Source: an uncultured Chromatiaceae bacterium
GTDB taxonomy: Bacteria > Pseudomonadota > Gammaproteobacteria > Tenderiales > Tenderiaceae
Length of the DNA stretch: 43,195 bases
Direction of reading: 5' to 3'
Assembly: GCA_947259785.1 (NCBI GenBank)
Contig: CAMYNQ010000010.1
Coordinates: 1-43,195, forward strand
Shown: positions 31,279-39,680 of the stretch, in pieces
Layout: each line of letters opens with the position of its first letter
How positions within the stretch are numbered: the first letter of the stretch is position 1
Notes under the pieces: model-generated
What the model saw: only the letters and a program-made list of their open reading frames with translations
The model's database searches: none
Told to the model about the DNA's origin: nothing
Translations under genes and position numbers: made by a program

Positions 31279-34065
31279 ATGAATTTTATACAAGTGACTA
31301 GAATTGCGCTGATAGTTTTGGTGTTAGTCATGTCACTACAGGGTTGTAGCGATGCACAGTTGAGTGAATCAGAGTATGTGGCAAAGGCAAAGGGCCATCA
31401 GGACCTGGGTGATCTTAACTCTGCTGTAATTGAATTGAAAAATGCATTGCGATCCAATCCAAAGGGTACAGAGTCCAGGTGGCTGTTAGGAAATATATAT
31501 TTGGAAATGGGGAGAGGAACTGAAGCAGAAAAAGAATTGTTAAAGGCGGGTGAGCTAGGTGTGGTCGATGAGGCCATTCTTCCCTTGCTTATGAAGGCAT
31601 TGCTGCTACAGAAAAAATATACGGAGGTGCTGGAGTGGGATGCTAGTTCAGTCCAGGGCGATAAGGCAGCTGCTGAAATTCTGACATCAAGAGGAGTTTC
31701 ATATTTATATAAAAAAGATTTTAAACAGGCCAAACAAGAACTAAGTAAGGCTTTAGAGAAAAACCAAGCCTCCCAGCCGGCGCTTGTAGCGATGGCTGAC
31801 TTGTCTGTTGCCGAGAGAAATCTGGACATGGCGCAGGAGTATTTGGATAAGGCCCTGTCAATTGATACTAAATATCCGCCGCTCTATAGCTCCCTTGGTA
31901 ATGTGTATGAAAATAAGGGTGAGATCGAAAAGGCAATTGAGTGGTATACGAAGGCGATCGATAGTCGTTTTGATAACGCCACGGATCTTTTGAAGAGGTC
32001 CCTATTATTTGTTCAGTCAAAAAAATATGGAAAGGCCAAGGAAGGTATCGCTCGGCTGAAAAAGCATTTTCCAAACTATGTGGGTGCATACTACGCAGAG
32101 GGGATGATGTATTTTTATCAAAGCGATCTTGCCAAGGCACAGGTGGCATTAGAAAAAGTCAAAATAAACGATGAATATGATATTTGGGCCACATTTTATC
32201 TGGGGGCAGTGCATTATCTGCAGGGTAATTATGAGCGGGCAAGAGTATTTTTATCGAAATTTGTTAGTGCTGCACCAGGATATATTCCTGGACGAAAGTT
32301 CCTGGCATTAGTTAAGTCCAAGGATAAAGAGTATGTGGAAGTGGATAATCTTATCCGGCCTATTGTCAAGGCGGTACCTGACGATGTGTTTGCGTTAAAT
32401 CTGTTGGCTAACTCACTTGCTAATCAGGGAAAAAACGATGAAGCAATAAAGCTTTTTGAGAAGATCGTTGACATCCAGCCAGAGTCGGCAGCAGCTAGGA
32501 TGCATTTAGGCTTGGGTTTGATGGGGAGTGGGGATGCTGAGAGTGGTCTTGAGACGCTGAAGAGTGCGATAGAGATTGATCCTGAGTTCACTCAGGCGGA
32601 GGTGATGCTGGTGCTCAGCTACCTTAAACAGGGAGATTACGAAAAAGCACAACAAGTGGCAGAGCCATTTGTCAGTAGAGAGGCTGGGGATGTTGTTGCG
32701 CATAATTTGTTGGGCAAGGTATTTCTCGCAAGGAAGAATGAGGCTGGTGCTGTGCGCATATTCCAGGCAGCGAGAGAGCTTGCGCCAGGGGATATTGAAG
32801 CAAATACACGGTTAGCTGTGATTGCTATCAATGGCAAAGAGTATGAGAAAGCGCGGGAATATTATGAAGAAATATTGAAGCACCACGAAAACGATCCCCA
32901 GACACTTATTAACCTTGCTGCACTTGAGGCCCAGCATGGTGACAGGTCGGCTGTAGAACCAATACTCAAAACTGCGATAGAAGTCTACCCAAATGCAATA
33001 CATCCTAGAATATTGCTTGTTCGGGACTATTTGAAGAAAGAGAATCTTGGCCAGGCGAGGATAGTGCTCTGGGAAATTCTGGATAAGAATCGCGACAACC
33101 CTGTTGTTTTGAGTCTTTGGGGGGAGGTACAGCTGGCCTCGAATGAGTTTGAGGATGCAAAATCAACTTTTCAACGCCTGGTTGAGCTTCAGCCAAAGGT
33201 TGCCAAGGCGCATTTGCTCTTGGCCAGGGCATACAGTGGTTTAAGTGATTTCGGGGCGCTTGAATCGGAACTCGATAAAACACTGGAACTGGCACCGGAT
33301 AACCTTGAGGCAAAAATAGCAAAAATAAGAATGCTATTGGTCAAGGGCGAGATTGAAGCGGCAAGTAAGAACCTGGCACTACTGAAGAAAGGTGAGAGCA
33401 AGGCTGGAATGGAGTTGCAAATGCTCGAGGCTGCTATTCTGGAAAAAAGTGGGAATTTGGAAGAAGCGCATAAGATTTATAAAAGCCTTTATATGCAATA
33501 CCCGAGTATGGTTACGCTTCGTCCATTGGTTCGTTTTGAATGGGAGCTGGGGAATAAGCATGAATCAGTCTCCCGTTTGGAAGGCTGGGTTACGGATCAC
33601 CCTGATGACATAGGTGGCAAGCTGGAGCTGGCCAATGTCTATCTGGGGGTTGAGCGCCAGGCTGATGCCGTTCAACAGTATCGGCAGGTTCTCCATCTTT
33701 CAGAAAACAATCTGATTGCACTCAACAATTTGGCATGGCACTTCAGGGAAACAGATCCTGCTCGGGCGTTTATCTATGTAGAAAAGGCCAGTTCTTTAGC
33801 ACCAGAGTCAATTCCGGTGATGGATACACTGGCTATGCTGCTCTTGGAAAAGGGGGATCTTGAGCGTGCTAAACGCCTGAATAAAACTACGCTGGAGAAA
33901 AGGCCTGGTGATCCCAGTTTGCTTTACCATCGTGCCCTGATTCTCGAGAAAAAAGGTCAAAAGCAAGAAGCAAAAAATCAGCTTGAGGAATTGCTCAAAA
34001 GAGATTTGCCCTTTCGCGAAGAGAATGAAGCTGAGCAAACGCTGAAACGTCTCACTGATAAATAA
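31279..34065 (+). CDS. PrsT-like TPR lipoprotein, paralog of the upstream gene
   Basis: Lipobox-like LVMSLQGCSD; YVAKAKGHQDLGDLNSAVIELKNALRSNPKGTESRWLLGNIYLEMGRGTEAEKELLKAGELG aligns with upstream PrsT. Confidence 0.85.
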   Translation: MNFIQVTRIALIVLVLVMSLQGCSDAQLSESEYVAKAKGHQDLGDLNSAVIELKNALRSNPKGTESRWLLGNIYLEMGRGTEAEKELLKAGELGVVDEAILPLLMKALLLQKKYTEVLEWDASSVQGDKAAAEILTSRGVSYLYKKDFKQAKQELSKALEKNQASQPALVAMADLSVAERNLDMAQEYLDKALSIDTKYPPLYSSLGNVYENKGEIEKAIEWYTKAIDSRFDNATDLLKRSLLFVQSKKYGKAKEGIARLKKHFPNYVGAYYAEGMMYFYQSDLAKAQVALEKVKINDEYDIWATFYLGAVHYLQGNYERARVFLSKFVSAAPGYIPGRKFLALVKSKDKEYVEVDNLIRPIVKAVPDDVFALNLLANSLANQGKNDEAIKLFEKIVDIQPESAAARMHLGLGLMGSGDAESGLETLKSAIEIDPEFTQAEVMLVLSYLKQGDYEKAQQVAEPFVSREAGDVVAHNLLGKVFLARKNEAGAVRIFQAARELAPGDIEANTRLAVIAINGKEYEKAREYYEEILKHHENDPQTLINLAALEAQHGDRSAVEPILKTAIEVYPNAIHPRILLVRDYLKKENLGQARIVLWEILDKNRDNPVVLSLWGEVQLASNEFEDAKSTFQRLVELQPKVAKAHLLLARAYSGLSDFGALESELDKTLELAPDNLEAKIAKIRMLLVKGEIEAASKNLALLKKGESKAGMELQMLEAAILEKSGNLEEAHKIYKSLYMQYPSMVTLRPLVRFEWELGNKHESVSRLEGWVTDHPDDIGGKLELANVYLGVERQADAVQQYRQVLHLSENNLIALNNLAWHFRETDPARAFIYVEKASSLAPESIPVMDTLAMLLLEKGDLERAKRLNKTTLEKRPGDPSLLYHRALILEKKGQKQEAKNQLEELLKRDLPFREENEAEQTLKRLTDK

Positions 34066-34491
34066 TATCTCAATTTTTTATGGCGGGTATTGGGTATTAC
34101 TGCATGGGTGTGGGAATACGTTTGTTTTTTGATTGAATATCTGGCTAGAGAAGAGTCCATGTTTGAGAATGTCGCTCTAAATGATGGAATCTCAAAAAAG
34201 TGGCAAAACTTAGGCTTAAAAGCACGTCGTTAATCATGTTGTAGAGCTGCATGGTTTAAGCGAAGGTGTGTGAGCTGGCTGATAAATGTCGGTCGAACAG
34301 GTTGTCGATATGCAGACATGCCACTAACTATACAGGGGGGTGGAAATGGCCCAAAGAAATCGTTATCCAATAGTCGACGCAATGGTTATCTATTGTTGCA
34401 TAGCTCATTGGCCTATGTACGCTCCTCCGCTTTCAGTAACAAAGGTGGTACTGTTAACGAAGTAGAGATGAGAAGTAATAAACAGGGCAAA

Positions 34492-34519
34492 AAAAAGCCC
34501 CGCAGTGCGGGGCTTTTTA
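34492..34519. terminator. Bidirectional-type terminator downstream of PEP-CTERM gene
   Basis: AAAAAGCCCCGC-AGT-GCGGGGCTTTTT. Confidence 0.9.
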
Positions 34520-34535
34520 ATATAACTTCTATAAT

Positions 34536-35471
34536 TTAATTTTTGGTGCGACGGCGTGCTGCTGCGCCAAGGCCAAGTAAACCAAGGCCCATCATTGCAA
34601 TTGTGCTAGGTTCTGGAACGGCGGCAGTGACAGATCCATCCAGGGTTGTTTGGCGGATTGCGTTAGGGGTTCCAGCATCATCAACAACCAGCAATAATTG
34701 ATCTGATGTAGGGATCGGTGGGTTTACATTGGTGTCTAGGGTCAGATTGGCGTAGCTACCACCTGCATCCCCTGCTGCAACGTAATCTGCCACGTCAACA
34801 AATATACCCCCATCTGGAATGGCTTCCATAAACAACCAACCGGCTTCTGCCATGGTGATATCAAAGAAAAGATTCAGATTGGCTGCTTGAAGCTGCGAAC
34901 CTGTTAGTGTGCCACCCAAGACTTGTCTGTCATTGGCATCATTGGCGATATCATTGAAGAAAACGTCAAAAAAACCACCGGTATAGACTGGGCCGCCAGC
35001 TGTGAGAATGCCGTCAAAATGATATTCAAGCTGCAAATCCCAAGTCAGTCCAAAGCCTTCCCCGTCATTGCCAAAAATTGGAGGTGTCAAAGGGCTTAGG
35101 GCGTCAATGTCGCACTGCGCTCCACAAATTGGCATAGTCAAGTTGACGGTAGTAGAGCCATCAAGCGCGGTGCCAGAAGTTGGAACACCAGCAAAATTGA
35201 GTTCACTGGTAATGTTGGTGTCATAGAAACTGCCCTGTGGAGTGCCGTCCGTCATGTCATAGATGGAGGTGGCCAAGATCTGGCTGAAGCCGAACTCACT
35301 AAAGGTGCCAGTGGTAGAGTCTGCGTCTAGGGCTTGCAGAGTGGGGAATGCGCTGGCGTCATTAAAATCATAGGTATTGCTGCCCACGTCAATGTACATG
35401 TCGTTAGCGGATGCTGCCCCGCTGAGTAGCAATATGGAAGCTGCTAGTGTTGTTTTTGTGAGCTTTTTCAT
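34536..35471 (-). CDS. PEP-CTERM sorting domain-containing secreted protein
   Basis: Signal peptide MKKLTKTTLAASILLLSGAASA; C-terminus VPEPSTIAMMGLGLLGLGAAARRRTKN (PEP motif, TM helix, basic tail). Confidence 0.95.
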   Translation of the reverse strand: MKKLTKTTLAASILLLSGAASANDMYIDVGSNTYDFNDASAFPTLQALDADSTTGTFSEFGFSQILATSIYDMTDGTPQGSFYDTNITSELNFAGVPTSGTALDGSTTVNLTMPICGAQCDIDALSPLTPPIFGNDGEGFGLTWDLQLEYHFDGILTAGGPVYTGGFFDVFFNDIANDANDRQVLGGTLTGSQLQAANLNLFFDITMAEAGWLFMEAIPDGGIFVDVADYVAAGDAGGSYANLTLDTNVNPPIPTSDQLLLVVDDAGTPNAIRQTTLDGSVTAAVPEPSTIAMMGLGLLGLGAAARRRTKN

Positions 35472-35544
35472 CTCGCGTATCCTATCTTCATTTTCGGTTA
35501 ATTGACTGTAAATCTATTGCATAAATACATATGCCTGTATTGCA

Positions 35545-35560
35545 AGCATGTATCATGCCA
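35545..35560 (-). promoter_or_regulatory. Putative sigma54 promoter of the PEP-CTERM gene
   Basis: Minus strand TGGCATG-ATAC-ATGCT versus TGGCAYR-N4-TTGCW (one mismatch). Confidence 0.65.
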
Positions 35561-35906
35561 TAATCTCATTGTGGTATGTTTCCTCGTTAAAATCAGTGTG
35601 TTGTATATTCTGTGCATGTTGTTTTGGTCAGGTGTTGGGTATGCTTTGTAAAGTTATCCGACACTGAATTGGGTGTGGCTGAGGCTATATAGGTTACGGC
35701 GTTTGCCGTGATTTGGCAGTGGATATTTATAAGGATGAGCTAAGGCCTTGTCCTGGGGAGGTGAATTTTGAGTTGCGCTATGTTTTTGGGTTGATTGCAT
35801 CCCGATATGGCATGTTCTCAGTCAGCTCGGTGTTCGGTGTAAAGAGTGTAAAGGATTCTGACTAAATGTAACTTTATCGGGTGGCGCGTTTTTAGCTGCT
35901 TAGGTG

Positions 35907-36794
35907 TTACCGCATCTTTCTCATTTGTTGCAGCTGTTTGGTGGCAATTGCTATGCCTAGCTTCTGGATTGGGTTTTTGTAGCCGCCGGGTCGCCAGGTG
36001 CGCACGTGTTTGTTGAGGTAGGGGTCGAATTGTTGCCCCCACGGTGCGGTCAGCACTTTTCCGCGTTTTAGCAGGATTTTTAACGCCGTGCTGGCGGCGA
36101 CCCCCGCGCAGAGTTCGCAGGCCATGGGTGTTGACGGGCCACGATGCTTGGCCAGATCGACTGCCGTTGGGTCTACTAGATAACATCGTTGAAGCATCGC
36201 CGGTGACAGGCCAAGCATGAAGCGCAAAATTTGTTGCTCTTCAGTGCCTTCATTAAAACCGAAGTACTGATTGAGAGGCATTCCCCCAGGTAAATAGTTT
36301 ATAAGCGCAACCCCCATGCCTAGTGGGGCGGCGGTGATTATCGGTATGCCTTTTTCTGTGCACTTTTGAAAAATGGCACGGCGGGCCTCAAGGGCAAAAA
36401 AATCCAATCCGTCTACATAAAGGTCTGCATCCTCAAGAAAATCATCGATATTGGTGCTGTCTACTCCGCCAGGAAAGAGGCGTAGATCAAGCTCAGGGTT
36501 GATGTCTTTGGCCATCTGGGCAAGTGTCTCGGCTTTTGGCTGGCCAAGAGTTGATGTCATGGCGCCTGCCTGGCGATTGAAGTTTGCAAGCTCGAAAGTG
36601 TCTAGATCTGAAATTGCAAAAGAGCTGATGCCCAGGCGGGCGAGTGTGAGTAGGTGGAATCCGCCAACACCGCCTAAGCCTGCAATAGCGATTCGTTTGT
36701 GGCGTAGAGCTGCTTGTTCGTCTTGTGTAAGCCAGCCAATGTTGCGTGAAAAGGCGGTGGCATAATCAAATTTGTATGTTTTATTTTCAGTCAT
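35907..36794 (-). CDS. ThiF/MoeB/HesA (E1-like) family adenylyltransferase
   Basis: KRIAIAGLGGVGGFHLLTLARLGISSFAISDLDTFELANFNRQAGA (Rossmann ATP-binding), DLYVDGLDFFALEARR. Confidence 0.88.
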   Translation of the reverse strand: MTENKTYKFDYATAFSRNIGWLTQDEQAALRHKRIAIAGLGGVGGFHLLTLARLGISSFAISDLDTFELANFNRQAGAMTSTLGQPKAETLAQMAKDINPELDLRLFPGGVDSTNIDDFLEDADLYVDGLDFFALEARRAIFQKCTEKGIPIITAAPLGMGVALINYLPGGMPLNQYFGFNEGTEEQQILRFMLGLSPAMLQRCYLVDPTAVDLAKHRGPSTPMACELCAGVAASTALKILLKRGKVLTAPWGQQFDPYLNKHVRTWRPGGYKNPIQKLGIAIATKQLQQMRKMR

Positions 36795-36995
36795 GGAGTG
36801 ATTGGTGATTGTAGATGCTTGGCGTGGGAAGACGAAACAAAGATCCAGGTAATCATATAGGTAGTTTGTGTTTCTTGGAGTATATTTGCAAGGTTATCTA
36901 AGGTATTACTTTTATAGGATAAGTTGACGAAACGGATTACCAGGCTGATTCAAACTGCGCAATAATCGCGGCCTGGCATTGTCAGGACAAATTAA

Positions 36996-39248
36996 TTGGG
37001 AACTGATTTGAAAATAATAAAAGCTCGTTGGGTAGTTTTAATCCTTTTGTTGCTTAATCTAGTGGCAGGTGGTGTCGTGACGAATTTATTAGTCATTGAT
37101 AATGCGCCCGAGATTTATTTTCCTAGCTCTGCGTCTGCTGTCCAAATTGACGCGAAGGTACGTGATACTTTCCCTACGGATCAAGTGCTTGTTTTCCTGC
37201 TGCAGGGTGAGGGCCTGTGGGAGGAGGGTTTTATCAAGCGTCTGGACAGTGCCGTACGGGAGCTGGAGTCCAATTCGACAATTGAACGGGTGATGACTGT
37301 GACAACAGTCGATCATATTGCCGGGACACGGGATGATTTTATCGTTGAGCCCTTGGTCGATCCTGACTCGCCTGATTTGATCCAAAAACAGCTCCTTATA
37401 GAGCGAGTTCTGAATGACCGTTTTGCCCCCGGGCTGGCTGTGTCTGGTAATGCAGACGCGATCGCTATGGTTGTGCGGCCATTTTCTTTAGAGAGCAGTC
37501 TGCATCGCCAGGCCCTGCTAAATACTGTTTTTTCTGTGATTGAAGATCATGGCTTGTCGGGCTATGTGAGTGCTGTGGCGGGCCATATTGCGCTGGACGT
37601 GGCCCAACTTAAGGCAATGATTCAGGATAGCCTGATATTCATCCCGCTGACGACCGTGGTTGGCTTATTGCTGATCTGGTTGTTGTTTCGTAGGTTGTTG
37701 GCGGTCGTGATTGCGTCAGTTATGGTTGGCACCATGGTTTCCATCGCAGTGGCTCTGTTGGCGCTCTGGGGTAAACCCTACACACTGGTGGCGTCGATTA
37801 TGCCTCCTTTTATGTCTGCTCTGACAACAGCACTGTTGATCCATATCTTTAATAGCCTGGCGCATGCCTCTAAGCTTGGTTATAAAGGCGCGGAGCGCGT
37901 TGCTTGGAGCATAGTGAGACTACGTCGGCCGGTACTGTTTACCTGCTTGACAACGGCTGCTGGCCTTTTTTCACTGGGCGTCAACCAGATTCAGCCCATC
38001 CAGGCCTTTGGTGTGGTGACGGGGATGGCAGTGCTGTTGCTCTATCCGGTGGTGATGGGGCTGTTGCCTGCAATTTTGGTCAAGTGGGATAAGCGATCTT
38101 GGCCCGCTCTGCGCCATACTCTACGTTGGGTTGATGAGTGGGTTATGTGGCTGTCGCGTTTGGCTATTCGCAGGGCTGGCTGGGTGTTACTTGTCAGCTT
38201 TGGATTGGTCGGGTTGTTGAGTCCGTTTGTGTTGAAGGTTCATGCGGAAACGGACATTTATAAATTCTTTAAAGACGATCATCCGTTGAACGTTTCAACG
38301 CACCTGGTTGAGGAAAAGTTGACCGGAGTGACAACGCTTGAGGTGGTCTTTAACACCGATGCGCAGGAGGGGTTGAAATCCCCTGAGAGGCTTGCCGAAA
38401 TAAAACGCTTCCAGAACTGGCTGGATTCGCTACCGCAAGTGGATCGCACCTTGTCGATGGTTGACATCATTGAGGAGATGAACTGGGCCTTTCATGGTGA
38501 AAACTCTGAATATCGGCGTGTCCCGGAGAGCGTGCCATTGTTGACCCAATATCTCTTTATCTACAGCGGTAAGGAGCTGTATGAGTTGGTTGATGACAGC
38601 TTCAGACAAACACGCCTGACAATCAATTTGAATGTTAGTGGTGCCAATGCTGTTCAGGCGGTGATTGAAGAGATTAGCGCCCGTTTGGAACAGCAGCCGG
38701 TTGCTGATTTGGGCTGGAGCATTGCCGGTTTTGGCAGGTTATTTGCAGACCAGGAGGAGCTGCTAGTCCAGGGTCAGGCTAATAGTTTGTGGGTGGTTTT
38801 GCTGCTGATATTTCTGATTATGTGCTTGTTATGGCGCTCATTGGGTGATGCGCTGTTATGCATGCTGCCCAATGTTTCTCCAATTGTGATTATTTTTATT
38901 TTGATGGGGGTATTCGGAATATGGCTCGATATGGCCACGGCCATGATTGCAAGTGTCGCGATTGGGGTTGCGGTAGACGACTCCATACATCTTTTTCATG
39001 GCTATAGGGAGCGTGTTCGCCAGGGTAGAGGGGTAGTCTTTTCCCTGATAAGAACCTATTCGCAGGCTGGCAGGGCTGTGATGGCGACGACGCTGGTCTT
39101 GTCTGTACAGATGTTGTTATTGTCTTCGTCACAATTTATACCGACAATCGAGTTCGGCGTTTTGACAGCGGCAGGTTTGATTGCCGCGCTCTTTTTCGAT
39201 CTGTTGGTGTTGCCGGCCTTGTTGGTGGTTTTAAGTAGAAAGGCCTAA
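36996..39248 (+). CDS. RND/MMPL-family exporter
   Basis: 750 aa, two TM blocks and large periplasmic loops; IASVAIGVAVDDSIHLFHGYRERVRQG motif; TTG start. Confidence 0.85.
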   Translation: MGTDLKIIKARWVVLILLLLNLVAGGVVTNLLVIDNAPEIYFPSSASAVQIDAKVRDTFPTDQVLVFLLQGEGLWEEGFIKRLDSAVRELESNSTIERVMTVTTVDHIAGTRDDFIVEPLVDPDSPDLIQKQLLIERVLNDRFAPGLAVSGNADAIAMVVRPFSLESSLHRQALLNTVFSVIEDHGLSGYVSAVAGHIALDVAQLKAMIQDSLIFIPLTTVVGLLLIWLLFRRLLAVVIASVMVGTMVSIAVALLALWGKPYTLVASIMPPFMSALTTALLIHIFNSLAHASKLGYKGAERVAWSIVRLRRPVLFTCLTTAAGLFSLGVNQIQPIQAFGVVTGMAVLLLYPVVMGLLPAILVKWDKRSWPALRHTLRWVDEWVMWLSRLAIRRAGWVLLVSFGLVGLLSPFVLKVHAETDIYKFFKDDHPLNVSTHLVEEKLTGVTTLEVVFNTDAQEGLKSPERLAEIKRFQNWLDSLPQVDRTLSMVDIIEEMNWAFHGENSEYRRVPESVPLLTQYLFIYSGKELYELVDDSFRQTRLTINLNVSGANAVQAVIEEISARLEQQPVADLGWSIAGFGRLFADQEELLVQGQANSLWVVLLLIFLIMCLLWRSLGDALLCMLPNVSPIVIIFILMGVFGIWLDMATAMIASVAIGVAVDDSIHLFHGYRERVRQGRGVVFSLIRTYSQAGRAVMATTLVLSVQMLLLSSSQFIPTIEFGVLTAAGLIAALFFDLLVLPALLVVLSRKA

Positions 39249-39680
39249 GTTATTCATTTGCTTGATTGTGTTGATCAAGCCAAGCCGGAGACTTCGCTAA
39301 GCCTATTTTCGAGTTGTTTTTGTGCTTATTCTATATTCCGCTCAATCGTCTGGTATTGTAGTATTAAGCGGCATGCTTTTTGATGTGTGACTTCGATACA
39401 TCAGATTTGCATTCGTCGGGGAATTCCATAGAGGCCTAAAGCACCACAGCCTCGCAACAGGCCTAATTAAGCATGCAATCGATCCTTCATCGTTCACCCT
39501 CTCTTGGCAAAAATGCGGTGTCCATGTTGGAGGTTCCTTGTTTTTTTGCTGCCGGTCACCGCGCGACGACGGCGCCAATGTGCACTATAATCCCATCTGC
39601 GAAGGACGATAATTAAAGTTATACATAAGGCAGCCAGGAGGGCGCCGAATAATTATGAGTTGGCCGCATAAAGGATATCG

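Noticed and set aside
34066-34235. Stop-free in-frame extension of the second PrsT ORF past its TAA (YLNFLWRVLGITAWVWEYVCFLIEYLAREESMFENVALNDGISKKWQNLGLKARR)
   Set aside because: An open stretch of this length can occur by chance; no homology recognised, no evidence of readthrough.
34270-34539. 89-aa plus-strand ORF in the track
   Set aside because: Its end translates the terminator hairpin (GKKKPRSAGLF) and it runs into the PEP-CTERM gene; no recognisable family.
35690-35865. Short open frame GVCRDLAVDIYKDELRPCPGEVNFELRYVFGLIASRYGMFSVSSVFGVKSVKDSD
   Set aside because: No clear start or Shine-Dalgarno sequence and no recognised family.
39260-39280. GCTTGAT-tgtgttg-ATCAAGC after the first RND gene as a terminator
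   Set aside because: Perfect 7-bp stem but no U-tract; not enough to call a terminator.
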